A DNA stretch of 64,000 nt from Roseivirga ehrenbergii. GTDB lineage: Bacteria > Bacteroidota > Bacteroidia > Cytophagales > Cyclobacteriaceae. How positions within the stretch are numbered: position 1 is the stretch's first letter; each line of letters opens with the position of its first letter. Shown one piece after another: positions 1 through 9,141 of this stretch. A model generated the notes under the pieces. The model had not been told where the DNA came from. It worked only from the letters and a program-made list of their open reading frames with translations, and made no database searches. The DNA lies in contig NZ_LQZQ01000009.1 in the NCBI RefSeq assembly GCF_001593005.1, forward strand, positions 112,049 through 176,048, given 5' to 3'. A program made the translations under genes and the position numbers.

Positions 1-38
1 GGGGCGTTCTTAATTTGAACAAAAGTTAAATACGTATT

Positions 39-1040
39 ATGGCCAGTTCCAATTTTATCGATCACGTCCGACTTTATTGCCGATCGGGCAATGGAGGAGC
101 AGGCGCTGTACACATGCGTAGAGAAAAACACGTACCCAAAGGTGGCCCCGATGGTGGTGATGGCGGTCGTGGTGGACATATCATCCTTCGCGGAAGTTCA
201 AACCTTTGGACATTGCTTCACCTTCGATATCAGAAACACGTTTTCGCTCAAAATGGCGAAGGTGGATCAGGACATGGCAGTACTGGTGCCGATGGGAAAG
301 ACATTATATTGGAAGTGCCTTTAGGTACCGTAGCACGCGATGCCGAAACCAATGAAATTGTTTGTGAAATTACCGAGCACAACGAAGAAATTATACTTGC
401 CAAAGGCGGAAGAGGTGGTTTAGGAAACCAACATTTCAATACTTCTACCAATCAAACGCCAAGGTATGCACAACCTGGAGAGCCTGGGATTGATACTATT
501 TTCGTGCTCGAACTTAAGCTTTTGGCCGATGTAGGCTTAGTGGGCTTTCCAAATGCGGGTAAATCAACTTTGCTTTCAGTGCTTTCGGCTGCCAAACCAG
601 AAATTGCGGATTACCCATTCACTACCCTTGTTCCTAATTTGGGCGTGGTGTCTTATCGCGACCACCGTTCCTTTGTAATGGCCGATATTCCTGGAATTAT
701 TGAAGGGGCTGCTGAAGGAAAAGGACTGGGCTTAAGGTTTTTACGTCATATTGAACGCAATTCATTGTTGCTATTTTTAGTGCCTGCCGATGCCGATGAT
801 GTAGCCAAAGAATATGAAATCCTTTTAGGAGAACTCACAAAATTCAATCCTGAACTGTTAGATAAAGAGCGAATTCTAGCAATTTCTAAAACCGATATGT
901 TAGATGAGCAAATGATTGAAGAGATGAAGGAAATGTTGCCTAAAACACTTCCTACATTATTTATTTCATCAGTGGCTAATATTGGGTTGCAAGAACTGAA
1001 AGACTTGCTTTGGGCAAAACTGAATCCCGCTAAACTTTAG
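39..1040 (+). CDS. obgE: GTPase ObgE/CgtA
   Basis: This is the Obg-family GTPase that binds the large ribosomal subunit and acts in ribosome maturation and stress control in the cytoplasm. The N-terminal half is the glycine-rich Obg fold (GGDGGRGG and [11 protein letters not shown] motifs). The G domain follows, with P-loop GFPNAGKS at about residues 169-176, DIPGIIEGA as switch II and SKTD as the base-recognition motif. At 333 residues it lacks the variable C-terminal tail of longer Obg proteins, as is common in this phylum. The ATG at 39 begins the typical [10 protein letters not shown] start. The 38 bases upstream are too short to identify the preceding gene. Confidence 0.97.
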   Translation: MASSNFIDHVRLYCRSGNGGAGAVHMRREKHVPKGGPDGGDGGRGGHIILRGSSNLWTLLHLRYQKHVFAQNGEGGSGHGSTGADGKDIILEVPLGTVARDAETNEIVCEITEHNEEIILAKGGRGGLGNQHFNTSTNQTPRYAQPGEPGIDTIFVLELKLLADVGLVGFPNAGKSTLLSVLSAAKPEIADYPFTTLVPNLGVVSYRDHRSFVMADIPGIIEGAAEGKGLGLRFLRHIERNSLLLFLVPADADDVAKEYEILLGELTKFNPELLDKERILAISKTDMLDEQMIEEMKEMLPKTLPTLFISSVANIGLQELKDLLWAKLNPAKL

Positions 1041-1080
1041 ATAGGGAACTGCCATTTACCTTCTTTCTTTTTACATCTTA

Positions 1081-1107
1081 TGTCAGAATGACACAAAACT
1101 ACGCTTG
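1081..1107 (+). promoter_or_regulatory. Candidate grpE-dnaJ promoter with a 13-bp dyad
   Basis: A perfect dyad TGTCA-GAA-TGACA (1081-1093) is followed by TACGCTTG (1100-1107), which differs from the Bacteroidota -7 box TAnnTTTG at one position. The dyad sits where the -33 region and spacer would be, so it could be an operator for heat-shock control. Transcription would begin near 1114, leaving a leader of about 35 nt. A weak hairpin (arms 1101-1108 and 1122-1130, followed by T residues) overlaps this region and could instead terminate obgE. Regulation is inferred. Confidence 0.4.
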
Positions 1108-1149
1108 GCAATATAATTGTAGCCGAGCGTCTGTTTTTAAGGAGGTAAA

Positions 1150-1782
1150 ATGGCGAGAATTAAGAAAATGTTTTCGGCATTTTTAAAAACTGATAGAGAA
1201 TCGATGAAGAAGAAAAACAAAGCGCAAGAGAACGAGGAAGTGGTAAAGGATAATCTTACTGCTGAAGAGACAGAAGCTAATGAGGCTGCTGAAGCGCAGA
1301 ACGAAGAAATAGAAGAGCCTGTTGAGTTAACTGCTGAAGAAAAGTTGACCATTGAGGTAGCAGAAGCAAAAGACAAATACTTAAGGTTATATTCTGAGTT
1401 CGAGAACTTCAGAAGAAGAAACGCCAAAGAAAGAATAGACTTGATTAAAACAGCCTCGCAAGACTTAATGGCTGATTTAATCCCTACCATAGATGATTTT
1501 GAAAGGGCTCAACAAGCCAATCAAAAGCAAGAAGATGTTGAAGTGGTGAAAGAAGGCTTTGATTTAATTCATAAAAAGCTTTTAAAAACACTTGAGGCAA
1601 AGGGACTTAAGTTAATGAATACGGAGAAAGGAACGGCTTTCGATGCAGACTTGCACGAGGCGGTTACGCAGTTTCCGGTTGAAGAAGAAGAGTTAAAAGG
1701 TAAGATTATAGATACCGTTGAAAAGGGCTATTTCTTAGGTGAAAAAGTAGTTCGTTTCGCAAAGGTGGTGATAGGAGCATAA
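1150..1782 (+). CDS. grpE: Nucleotide exchange factor GrpE
   Basis: GrpE releases ADP from DnaK in the cytoplasmic Hsp70 cycle. The 210-residue protein has a long, acidic, low-complexity N-terminus rich in Glu and Ala, then the coiled coil starting near [17 protein letters not shown], and the C-terminal beta domain ending in [16 protein letters not shown]. The ATG at 1150 is chosen because AAGGAGG (1139-1145) lies 4 nt upstream, an unusually strong Shine-Dalgarno for this phylum; an internal ATG at 1204 is the alternative. It is followed by dnaJ after 1 nt, so the two are cotranscribed. DnaK is not in the window. Confidence 0.96.
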   Translation: MARIKKMFSAFLKTDRESMKKKNKAQENEEVVKDNLTAEETEANEAAEAQNEEIEEPVELTAEEKLTIEVAEAKDKYLRLYSEFENFRRRNAKERIDLIKTASQDLMADLIPTIDDFERAQQANQKQEDVEVVKEGFDLIHKKLLKTLEAKGLKLMNTEKGTAFDADLHEAVTQFPVEEEELKGKIIDTVEKGYFLGEKVVRFAKVVIGA

Positions 1783-1783
1783 G

Positions 1784-2905
1784 ATGGCAAAAAGAGACTA
1801 CTACGACATATTAGGGGTAAGTAAAACAGCAACAGACGATGAGCTAAAAAAGGCTTATCGTAAAATGGCTATTAAATACCACCCTGATAAAAATCCAGAC
1901 GATCCTCAAGCAGAAGATAAGTTCAAAGAAGCTGCCGAAGCCTATGAAGTATTGAGCAATGCAGATAAGCGTGCACAATATGATCGTTTCGGACATGATG
2001 GCATGCGTGCTGGTGCGGGCGGCCATGGTGGCGGAATGAATATGGATGACATCTTCTCGCAATTCGGAGACATCTTTGGAGGTGGAGGCGGTAGTCCGTT
2101 CGAAAGCTTTTTTGGAGGCGGGGGCGGAGGCCGAAGTCGTCAACGCAAGGGTTCGAATTTGCGCATAAAGCTTAAGCTTACATTAGATGAAATTGCCGAA
2201 GGTGTAGAGAAGAAAATAAAAGTAAACCGTTTGGTGAATGCCAGCGGAGTTACTTTCAAAACCTGTACTACCTGCGGTGGCTCTGGCCAGCAAAAGAAAG
2301 TGGTCAATACTATGTTGGGGCAAATGGTTTCGGCCAGTACTTGTTCTACATGCCACGGTAGCGGTAAAATTATCGATCAGCGCCCTCCTGGTGTTGATAG
2401 CACTGGTTTGGAAATGAAGGAAGAAATTATTCCTATCAAAATACCAGCAGGTGTAGCCGAAGGAATGCAGCTTTCAATGTCGGGTAAAGGTAATATGGCG
2501 CCAGGTGGCGGCATTGCTGGCGACTTATTGATTGTAATCGAAGAAAAAGAGCATGAAGAACTAAAAAGAGACGGCAATAATGTGTTGTACGATCTCTATA
2601 TCAGCTTTACAGAAGCAGCCTTGGGTACGAGTATCGAAGTGCCAACTATTGATGGCAAAGTGCGCATTAAGATTGATCCAGGAACCCAAAGCGGAAAGAT
2701 TCTTCGCTTAAGAGGAAAGGGTATTAAAGACCTTAATGGCTATGGAAAAGGAGATCAGCTGATTCATTTGAATGTTTGGACCCCGAAAAAATTAACATCG
2801 GAAGAGCGTGCAATGCTTGAGAAGTTGAGTACTTCAGACAACATGAGACCTAAACCAGAAAAGGGTGAAAAAGGCTTTTTTGAAAAGGTAAAAGAGTTTT
2901 TCTAG
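1784..2905 (+). CDS. dnaJ: Chaperone DnaJ with a reduced zinc-binding domain
   Basis: DnaJ is the Hsp40 co-chaperone that delivers substrates to DnaK and stimulates its ATPase. The 373 residues hold the J domain (HPD at 33-35), a Gly/Phe-rich linker (about 75-117) and the C-terminal substrate-binding domains. The zinc region is unusual: only two CxxCxGxG repeats are present (Cys161/164 and Cys187/190) where classical DnaJ has four. By alignment to the usual order these are repeats 2 and 3, with repeats 1 and 4 having lost their cysteines, so one zinc centre should remain. The frame is intact across the region, so this is not a frameshift artefact. Confidence 0.95.
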   Translation: MAKRDYYDILGVSKTATDDELKKAYRKMAIKYHPDKNPDDPQAEDKFKEAAEAYEVLSNADKRAQYDRFGHDGMRAGAGGHGGGMNMDDIFSQFGDIFGGGGGSPFESFFGGGGGGRSRQRKGSNLRIKLKLTLDEIAEGVEKKIKVNRLVNASGVTFKTCTTCGGSGQQKKVVNTMLGQMVSASTCSTCHGSGKIIDQRPPGVDSTGLEMKEEIIPIKIPAGVAEGMQLSMSGKGNMAPGGGIAGDLLIVIEEKEHEELKRDGNNVLYDLYISFTEAALGTSIEVPTIDGKVRIKIDPGTQSGKILRLRGKGIKDLNGYGKGDQLIHLNVWTPKKLTSEERAMLEKLSTSDNMRPKPEKGEKGFFEKVKEFF

Positions 2906-2933
2906 ACAGATTTAAAATTCAAGATTATATTTG

Positions 2934-2962
2934 AGGAGTCGGTGTAAACCAACTCCTTTTTT
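2934..2962 (+). terminator. Rho-independent terminator of grpE-dnaJ
   Basis: AGGAGT-c-GGT pairs with ACC-a-ACTCCT around a 4-nt loop with one internal mismatch, followed directly by five T residues. It lies 28 nt after the dnaJ stop codon. Confidence 0.85.
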
Positions 2963-3029
2963 ATTTGTGTCGAATATCAGTAATATTTTTGTTTTGCAAC
3001 CCTATTCCCTACAACTCGTATTCAAGTCC

Positions 3030-3920
3030 ATGTATAGGGTAATATTGCTGGCAATTGTAAGTATTGGAATTGCAGACATGGTTGTGTGGGGACAAACAAA
3101 AACCCATTTTGCAGTGCAGGAAGATGCTTCCTGTGAAAAAATCAATTTTTATCTCAAAGCCAGTTCTGGCACTTGTGAAATTCGAACAAGAAATGGCGAC
3201 ACACCCATTAGTATTATGGGCTTATGTGAGGAAGAGTATGTAACTCCTGAATTTGGTCAACAGATGGAAGGAAACGTACTCAATGCTTGGTTAAACTTGA
3301 ACGACAGCGGAAAAGAAGGCTTCACTAGCAAACTGACAAAGATTTTTGGAAGAAAATCCACAGATACAAAAAACTACTGGAACATTTACCTGTCTCATTT
3401 TAAGCCTTATAATCTCGATCTGAATTACGGAGTAGGTAAAGCGTATATCGACTTGTCGAATATTGCAGTGGAGAATATGAAAATTACTTCGGGCAATGCG
3501 CATGTTAAAGTGGGCTACCATTCTAAAATGGAAAATCTAATTGAAATGGACACCTTTATGGTGAATGTGGATTTAGGCGATGTAGAAATTGACAGGCTGA
3601 ATATGGCAAGGGCCAAAACGGTAATTGCCGAAGTAGGCTTTGGTACTCTGACCATGAATTTTGGAGAAAGTCCTGAGCTAGCCAGTGAAATTTGGGCACG
3701 TGTTGGCGCTGGCAGCCTCACTATTAATCTTCCCTTAGAAGAAATACCCATGATGATCCGCATTAAAGATACGTCCTTCAGGAAGCTAAAAATGCCTAGC
3801 AACTTTGTATCTATTGGCGATAACGTTTATGTGAACCCTTCTTACAAAGAGGATTCTCCAAACCTGCTCACATTCAACATAGACCTTTCTATGGGCAACG
3901 TGATTTTTGCGAAAAACTAA
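3030..3920 (+). CDS. Secreted beta-rich protein of unknown function
   Basis: I do not recognise a named family. Translation from the ATG at 3030 gives 296 residues beginning with a clear signal peptide (MYRVILLAIVSIGIADMVVWGQ), so the product is probably periplasmic or surface-exposed. An upstream TTG at 2931 would extend the frame but lies inside the dnaJ terminator, so it is rejected. The mature part has alternating hydrophobic and polar residues with repeated VGxGxLTxN-like patterns (VEVGFGTLTMNFG-like, then ARVGAGSLTINL), suggesting stacked beta strands as in adhesin-like or DUF4097-type proteins. It is transcribed alone between the dnaJ terminator and an ABC exporter. Confidence 0.7.
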   Translation: MYRVILLAIVSIGIADMVVWGQTKTHFAVQEDASCEKINFYLKASSGTCEIRTRNGDTPISIMGLCEEEYVTPEFGQQMEGNVLNAWLNLNDSGKEGFTSKLTKIFGRKSTDTKNYWNIYLSHFKPYNLDLNYGVGKAYIDLSNIAVENMKITSGNAHVKVGYHSKMENLIEMDTFMVNVDLGDVEIDRLNMARAKTVIAEVGFGTLTMNFGESPELASEIWARVGAGSLTINLPLEEIPMMIRIKDTSFRKLKMPSNFVSIGDNVYVNPSYKEDSPNLLTFNIDLSMGNVIFAKN

Positions 3921-4010
3921 AAGGCCGGAGTCTCAAAAATCCACAAATCGACAACATCTTCCGCTCAGCAGGTTCTTGACTATATTTAGGATTTCAATTT
4001 TAATCTTGTG

Positions 4011-4051
4011 ATACTTTTAAAGGTACTTAGTACCGATTAACTTTAAAGTAT
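4011..4051. promoter_or_regulatory. Nested inverted repeat upstream of the ABC exporter
   Basis: An inner perfect dyad GGTAC-tta-GTACC (4022-4034) is enclosed by ATACTTT (4011-4017) and AAAGTAT (4045-4051). There is no T tract on the plus strand, so a protein-binding site controlling the ABC genes at 4070 is more likely than a terminator. The function is inferred. Confidence 0.35.
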
Positions 4052-4069
4052 TCACAAAACCACATAACC

Positions 4070-4984
4070 TTGAATATACTCGAAGCCAATCACATTTCGA
4101 AAAGCTATGCCGAGCATAGAGCTTTGAACGATGTGAGCATAAGCATTCCCAAGCAGTCTATTTTTGGCCTATTAGGACCAAACGGGGCAGGGAAAACCAC
4201 ACTCATCAGAATCATCAACCAAATCATTATGGCCGATGAAGGCGAAGTACTCATAAATGGGGAAAAGCTAAATCCACGTCATGTTGAAATTATCGGTTAT
4301 TTGCCCGAAGAGCGAGGTCTGTATAAGAAAATGAAAGTAGGCGAACAGCTTATGTATTTGGCACAGCTGAAAGGCATGTCGAAGTCTGAAGCGAAAGCCA
4401 AAATCAAAAAATGGCTTGAAAAACTTAGTCTAACCGAGTGGGCGGGTCAGAAAGTAGAAGACCTTTCAAAAGGGATGGCTCAGAAAATTCAGTTTATCGC
4501 TACGGTAATCCACGAACCACAGTTGCTTATTCTAGATGAGCCGTTCTCTGGTTTCGATCCAGTGAACGCTAATTTGATTAAAGACGAAATTCTTGAATTG
4601 AGAGATAAGGGGGCAACCATTATTTTCTCTACCCACAGAATGGAATCTGTAGAGCAGCTTTGTGAGCACATTGCCATGATCAATAAATCGGAGAAAATTT
4701 TGGATGGTACTAAAAAGGAAATCAAGAACTCTTTCCGATCAGATAAATACAAAGTGGAATACAAGGGAGATTTCTCTGGTTTAGGTGCCGAATATGAATT
4801 GCTGGACACCAAGCATTTGGAAGACGGTTATTATGAGGCGATTATTCAATCGAAGAACGGGCATAACCCGAATCACCTGCTCAGTCAGTTAATTGCTAAA
4901 ACCGAAGTGCATTCGTTTGTAGAAGTCATTCCTTCAGTGAATGATATATTTATTTCAATTGTGGAAGGAGGGAACAAAAGATGA
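4070..4984 (+). CDS. ABC transporter ATP-binding protein, NatA-like
   Basis: This is the ATPase subunit of an ABC-2 type exporter. Walker A is GPNGAGKTT (residues 36-44), the signature is a divergent LSKGMAQKIQ (about 132), Walker B is LLILDEP with Asp156-Glu157, and the switch His is near 189. The last 80 residues form the extra C-terminal domain (DUF4162-like) of NatA-type ATPases. Translation appears to start at a TTG (4070), because no ATG sits upstream of the first strand, NILEANHISKSY. It overlaps the permease by 4 nt (ATGA). The substrate is unknown; NatAB exports sodium in Bacillus, but such pairs vary. Confidence 0.9.
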   Translation: MNILEANHISKSYAEHRALNDVSISIPKQSIFGLLGPNGAGKTTLIRIINQIIMADEGEVLINGEKLNPRHVEIIGYLPEERGLYKKMKVGEQLMYLAQLKGMSKSEAKAKIKKWLEKLSLTEWAGQKVEDLSKGMAQKIQFIATVIHEPQLLILDEPFSGFDPVNANLIKDEILELRDKGATIIFSTHRMESVEQLCEHIAMINKSEKILDGTKKEIKNSFRSDKYKVEYKGDFSGLGAEYELLDTKHLEDGYYEAIIQSKNGHNPNHLLSQLIAKTEVHSFVEVIPSVNDIFISIVEGGNKR

Positions 4985-6291
4985 AACAGATATTTTTAGT
5001 ACTCAAAAGAGAATATTCTACCAGGGTAAAGAAGAAGTCATTTTTACTGGCCACCATTCTTATCCCACTCATATTTCCAGCCGTAATTTTTGGAATTGTT
5101 TATTTAGGAACAAATGATGGCGACTCTTCAAAAGAGGTGTATGTGCTCGATGAAAGTGGTTATTTTCAAGATTCTTTCAGTAATACTGGTTATGAATATA
5201 CTTACCTGTCGAGTAACCTAGATGATGCGAAAGAGAAGTTTCAAGAAGATGATGTCTACGGGTTAATTCATATTCCAGAAATTGACCTTGACGATGTTTC
5301 TAAAACGCGTTATAGTGATTTTTCTTTTTACTCAGAAACCAACCCGGGTAATCAGGCCATGAAAAATTTCGAGTCTGAAATTAAGAGAGAACTTGAAGCA
5401 GTAAAGCTGGATAGATCGGGTTTAGACCCTGCTGTGATTAATTCGCTTAAAGTCAGCGTTAGTTTGAGTTCTTTCAATCTATCTGAATCTGGCGAGGCCA
5501 AAGAAAGCAATACAGACTTGAGTTCCGCTGTTGGGTATGTGTTCGGCTTCTTGATTTACATGTTTATTTTCATCTACGGTAGCCAGATTATGCAGTCTGT
5601 ACTCGATGAGAAAACCAGTAGAATTGTAGAGGTAATTGTATCTTCTGTGCGTCCTTTCCAACTGATGATGGGTAAAGTATTGGGCGTTGGAGCTGTTGGT
5701 GTTACCCAACTTCTCATTTGGATTGTATTGATGTTTACACTTTTCTCCGTGGGCATAACGGCCTTAGGGGGCGGAATGGAAGCTATGGCAGGTCAGATGC
5801 CTGCTGAGGTTGATATGACTCAAAATCAAGAAATGGCGGCCAATATTCAGGGAATGTTAGATACCATTCCTGTGACCCAAATTGTAGTTTCATTCTTGTT
5901 TTACTTCTTAGGGGCTTATTTCCTTTATGGAGCACTTTATGCCGCCATTGGCTCTGCGGTAGATAGTATCCAAGATGCTCAGCAGTTTATGCTGCCTATC
6001 ATGTTGCCAATTATCGTGGGGATTATTTCATTAACATTCGTGCTACAAGATCCGCATAGTACAATGGCGGTTACCCTGTCGATGATTCCATTTACATCTC
6101 CCATTGTAATGATGGCCCGATTACCATTTGGAGTACCTACATGGCAGTTACTGCTTTCTATGGGGCTTTTGGTTTTAGGATTTATTGGCACCATATGGAT
6201 GGCCGGAAGAATCTATCGCGTAGGGATATTAATGTACGGAGCAAAAGTGAATTGGAAGACCATCGCCAAGTGGTTTACCATGAAAGTTTAA
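4981..6291 (+). CDS. ABC-2 type permease, NatB-like
   Basis: This is the membrane partner of the preceding ATPase. It has 436 residues: one N-terminal membrane helix (about 20-43, SFLLATILIPLIFPAVIFG), a large extracytoplasmic domain (about 45-175), then five or six helices from residue 180 on. The segment LDEKTSRIVEVIVSSVRPFQLMMGKVLG is the typical cytoplasmic loop of ABC-2/NatB permeases. Translational coupling to the ATPase and the terminator after the gene make a two-gene operon. The likely role is export of a small ion, peptide or drug; the sequence alone does not settle which. Confidence 0.88.
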   Translation: MKQIFLVLKREYSTRVKKKSFLLATILIPLIFPAVIFGIVYLGTNDGDSSKEVYVLDESGYFQDSFSNTGYEYTYLSSNLDDAKEKFQEDDVYGLIHIPEIDLDDVSKTRYSDFSFYSETNPGNQAMKNFESEIKRELEAVKLDRSGLDPAVINSLKVSVSLSSFNLSESGEAKESNTDLSSAVGYVFGFLIYMFIFIYGSQIMQSVLDEKTSRIVEVIVSSVRPFQLMMGKVLGVGAVGVTQLLIWIVLMFTLFSVGITALGGGMEAMAGQMPAEVDMTQNQEMAANIQGMLDTIPVTQIVVSFLFYFLGAYFLYGALYAAIGSAVDSIQDAQQFMLPIMLPIIVGIISLTFVLQDPHSTMAVTLSMIPFTSPIVMMARLPFGVPTWQLLLSMGLLVLGFIGTIWMAGRIYRVGILMYGAKVNWKTIAKWFTMKV

Positions 6292-6314
6292 CTGAAAGAT
6301 CTATAACAATATTA

Positions 6315-6350
6315 GAGGCCGTCTCAGTAGAAACTGAGGTGGCCTCTTCG
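6315..6350. terminator. Terminator after the ABC exporter
   Basis: GAGGCC-g-TCTCAGT (from 6315) pairs with ACTGAG-gt-GGCCTC (to 6346) through a 4-nt loop with G-T wobble pairs, followed by a short T-rich run. Confidence 0.7.
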
Positions 6351-6375
6351 TTTTCTCTTAAGGCTATTTCGGAAG

Positions 6376-6456
6376 AACCCTCCCAAAGCTAATGATTCTA
6401 TACTCTCAGGAGTTAATGGATTCAGTTGAACTATGGAGAATAACTTTTGGAGGGTT
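6376..6456. repeat. 81-bp palindromic intergenic element, copy 1
   Basis: The element starts with AACCCTCCCAAAGCT and ends with AACTTTTGGAGGGTT, imperfect inverted repeats enclosing about 50 bp that can extend the stem (gATTCtata against tatgGAGAAT). Elements with the same ends and size occur at 15510-15588 and 15654-15734, and single arms at 18014 and 20908. It carries no ORF. It may be a MITE or a REP-like palindrome. Confidence 0.6.
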
Positions 6457-6491
6457 CTCAATAGAAAGCTAGTGCAAGGCAGCAAATGAAA

Positions 6492-6527
6492 CACAAAGAA
6501 GGCAACCCATGGGCTGCCTTCTTTGTG
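6492..6527. terminator. Bidirectional terminator, 36-bp near-perfect palindrome
   Basis: CACAAAGAAGGCA and TGCCTTCTTTGTG form a perfect 13-bp stem, continued across one mismatch by CCCATGGG. It lies just past the stop codon of the minus-strand pentapeptide-repeat gene, whose terminator it probably is. A/T ends on both strands would let it act both ways. Confidence 0.7.
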
Positions 6528-6546
6528 CGTTCTAAACGATGACCAA

Positions 6547-7275
6547 TTAGTTGTCGAGCATATTTTTTGAAAATTTACGACCGTTAATGTCGGTGTATTT
6601 AGAGTCGATGTCCCAACGCACATATAGATTGTTGATGTCGAAATCGCCTCTTACTTTGGTGTATTTAATGTCCAATGATCTTTCAAAACGAGCCGAAGAA
6701 AGGTTAACCCCATTTCTAAATTTTGTGTATTTGAAAATGGCATGTTCGTCAAAGGTGGTGTTTGAAAAATCTGCTAGTCTAGAAAATTCAGCATATTTAA
6801 AAGTGGATTCATCTTTGAAAGTAGAACCTGCAAATGAAGCTTCGCGCTCAAATTCTGAATACTTGAACATGGCGTCACGTTCAAATTTGCAGTTTTTGAA
6901 AACTACATCTTCTTCAAAATCGGCTGTAAAAGTATATTCCGACCTGTCATCGTGAAAGTAAGCGATTACATCATTTTCGAAAACTACATTCTCGAAAGTG
7001 ATTTTACTTTTGATCAATTCATTAACGGTGTTGTCTCCGCCATTTCTCCACCAACTTCTTCTGCGGGGTAAATCGGGTGCTTTTTCATCCATATAAGTGA
7101 AATCTAGCGTTCCAGAAACTGTCACATTAGAATACTTAATATCTTCTCCGTTTTTCATTGCCTTCATAATATCCGAAGCCTTCACTGTAGACTGCGCTTG
7201 GGCATTGACTGAAAATAATGAGACCAGAAGAAATGTGAAAAAGGTGAGTTTGAGTGTGATTTGTTGTGTTTTCAT
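6547..7275 (-). CDS. Secreted pentapeptide-repeat-like protein
   Basis: The 242-residue product begins with a signal peptide (about residues 1-27, ending VNAQAQ). From about residue 90 it shows an F-centred repeat with a five-residue period (FENVVFEND, FKNCKFERDAMFKYSEFERE, FAGSTFKDE, FKYAEF), which is the pattern of pentapeptide-repeat right-handed beta helices. A motif resembling FKYxxFxR recurs about four times. Proteins of this kind are structural or binding; no enzyme motif is visible. It is a single gene followed by a strong hairpin and preceded by a 17-bp palindrome at 7325. The precise role is unknown. Confidence 0.75.
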   Translation of the reverse strand: MKTQQITLKLTFFTFLLVSLFSVNAQAQSTVKASDIMKAMKNGEDIKYSNVTVSGTLDFTYMDEKAPDLPRRRSWWRNGGDNTVNELIKSKITFENVVFENDVIAYFHDDRSEYTFTADFEEDVVFKNCKFERDAMFKYSEFEREASFAGSTFKDESTFKYAEFSRLADFSNTTFDEHAIFKYTKFRNGVNLSSARFERSLDIKYTKVRGDFDINNLYVRWDIDSKYTDINGRKFSKNMLDN

Positions 7276-7324
7276 GTTGTTTTAAGTTTTGACCTTTTAT
7301 TATAGACTGATAAACCAAGAATAG

Positions 7325-7341
7325 GTTACAGTACCTGTAAC
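7325..7341. promoter_or_regulatory. Palindrome GTTACAG-tac-CTGTAAC, possible operator
   Basis: A perfect 7-bp dyad with a 3-nt centre lies about 50 bp upstream of the minus-strand pentapeptide-repeat gene start. On that strand it precedes TTG (about 7316) and a TATAAT-like segment. No T tract follows, so binding by a regulator is the simplest reading. The rest of 7276-7505 holds only a small hairpin CTTGCC/GGCAAG (7459-7475). Confidence 0.4.
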
Positions 7342-7503
7342 AGATGACCAAACGAAGTGAAAGGTTGCATAGGTTAAATGCTTAAATTTGAGAGGGTCAT
7401 TTGACATTACTACCAGTATGATCTAATTAGTCACGTTAATCAAACAGACTCTTACGGCCTTGCCTTAATGGCAAGACACTCAGAGTGACGGTTCATTTTA
7501 AAC

Positions 7504-7529
7504 AAAAAGCCACTCATTTGAGTGGCTTT
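7504..7529 (-). terminator. Terminator of guaB
   Basis: AAAGCCACTC-attt-GAGTGGCTTT is a perfect 10-bp stem with a T run on the minus strand, 27 nt past the guaB stop. Confidence 0.85.
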
Positions 7530-7556
7530 CGCATTATTAGTCTGAGTAAATCAGAT

Positions 7557-9029
7557 TTATCTTCTGCTGTAGTTAGGCGCTTCGCGGGTAATCATAATAT
7601 CATGCGGATGGCTTTCGCTCATGCCGGCATTGGTGATTTTCACGAATTGTGCTTTTTGCAAATCTTCAATAGTGCCTGCACCACAATAGCCCATTCCTGC
7701 TTTCAAACCACCTGTTAATTGGTAAAGCATTTCCTGAACTGTGCCTTTGTAAGGTACACGACCTACAATTCCTTCTGGCACTAACTTCTTAATATCATCT
7801 TCCGCATCTTGGAAATAGCGGTCTTTCGATCCATCTTCCATGGCCTCCACAGAGCCCATACCTCTATACGATTTAAATTTTCTTCCTTCGTAAAGAATTA
7901 CTTCACCCGGAGCTTCTTCAGTTCCTGCAAGCAAAGAACCAATCATAATAGTACTAGCCCCGCCAGCAATGGCCTTTACCAAGTCGCCAGAGTAACGAAT
8001 GCCGCCATCAGCAATAACCGGAACGCCCGAGCCTTGAATGGCTTTAGCCGACTCATATACAGCCGAGAGCTGTGGCATACCCACTCCCGCAATTACTCGC
8101 GTGGTACAAATACTGCCTGGGCCAACACCTACTTTAATGGCGTCTGCACCAGCATCTACCAAAGCTTTGGCAGCCGCAGCCGTGGCTATGTTTCCTACTA
8201 TCAATTCTAAATCAGGGTAAGAAGCTTTAACACGTTTCGCCATATCAATCACTCCTTTGGAATGACCATGTGCGGTGTCAATAGAAATAACATCTACACC
8301 CGCATTTTTCAATGCATCAATCCTTTCGATAATATCTGGTGTAACTCCAACAGCAGCCCCTACTCTTAAACGACCGTATTCATCTTTACACGCGTTAGGT
8401 CTGTCTCTGTTTTTCAGGATATCCTTATAAGTAATCAAGCCACTTAACTTACCGTGTTCATCAATAATCGGAAGTTTCTCGATTTTATATTCTTGAAGAA
8501 TGCCCTCGGCCTCATCTAAACCAATTCCCATTTTCGCGGTAATCAAGTTCTCGATGGTCATGATTTCGCGCACCGGCTTGGTCATGTCTTTGATAAAGCG
8601 CATGTCGCGGTTGGTTACAATACCAACCAAGTTTTGGTCTTTATCAACTACAGGAATACCACCAATTTTATTCTCACGCATGATTTTGTCCGCGTCCCTT
8701 GCCGTGCTTTCTACATTCAGGGTAATTGGGTCTAAAATCATTCCGCTTTGCGAACGTTTTACTTTTCGCACTTGCTGGGCTTGTTCATCGGCCTTCATGT
8801 TTTTATGAATAAAACCTAAGCCACCTTCCAGCGCCATAGCAATGGCCAATTCGTATTCAGTAACGGTATCCATAGCGGCCGAAACCAATGGAATATTCAA
8901 CTGAATGTTTCTGGTAAGTAATGTTTTTGTGTTGGTATCTCTGGGTAAAATCTCAGAGTAAGCAGGAAGAAGCAGGACGTCATCGTAGGTCAGTGCTTCA
9001 AAAAGGAATTTGTTTGTGTCGAGAGCCAT
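7557..9029 (-). CDS. guaB: IMP dehydrogenase
   Basis: GuaB oxidises IMP to XMP with NAD+, the committed step of GTP synthesis in the cytoplasm. The 490-residue length is normal. The catalytic core is split by two CBS domains at about residues 95-205, and the active-site loop is [10 protein letters not shown] with the nucleophile Cys308; the flap region contains the RYFQ motif. The ATG at 9029 is preceded by a TAATTTTG -7 box about 30 nt upstream, and a strong hairpin follows the stop, so it is transcribed alone. Nothing in the sequence departs from the family. Confidence 0.98.
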   Translation of the reverse strand: MALDTNKFLFEALTYDDVLLLPAYSEILPRDTNTKTLLTRNIQLNIPLVSAAMDTVTEYELAIAMALEGGLGFIHKNMKADEQAQQVRKVKRSQSGMILDPITLNVESTARDADKIMRENKIGGIPVVDKDQNLVGIVTNRDMRFIKDMTKPVREIMTIENLITAKMGIGLDEAEGILQEYKIEKLPIIDEHGKLSGLITYKDILKNRDRPNACKDEYGRLRVGAAVGVTPDIIERIDALKNAGVDVISIDTAHGHSKGVIDMAKRVKASYPDLELIVGNIATAAAAKALVDAGADAIKVGVGPGSICTTRVIAGVGMPQLSAVYESAKAIQGSGVPVIADGGIRYSGDLVKAIAGGASTIMIGSLLAGTEEAPGEVILYEGRKFKSYRGMGSVEAMEDGSKDRYFQDAEDDIKKLVPEGIVGRVPYKGTVQEMLYQLTGGLKAGMGYCGAGTIEDLQKAQFVKITNAGMSESHPHDIMITREAPNYSRR

Positions 9030-9059
9030 GGCAAATAAAAACAGGGTTTATTTGCCGGA

Positions 9060-9067
9060 CAAAATTA
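9060..9067 (-). promoter_or_regulatory. guaB -7 promoter box TAATTTTG
   Basis: Read on the minus strand this is TAATTTTG, an exact TAnnTTTG match, about 30 nt upstream of the guaB ATG. The -33 region is only T-rich. Confidence 0.5.
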
Positions 9068-9141
9068 CGGAGATTGACGGATTAAAAAAACTATGGACTC
9101 AATATTAATTTTCTTTCCGCTTTCATGCCTTTCTAAAGTCT

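Noticed and set aside
2931..3029. N-terminal extension of the secreted protein from a TTG
   Set aside because: The TTG lies inside the dnaJ terminator hairpin, and the ATG at 3030 begins a clean signal peptide.
6324..6623. Minus-strand frame of 99 residues across the terminator region
   Set aside because: It spans two terminators and the repeat element, and overlaps the end of the pentapeptide-repeat gene out of frame.
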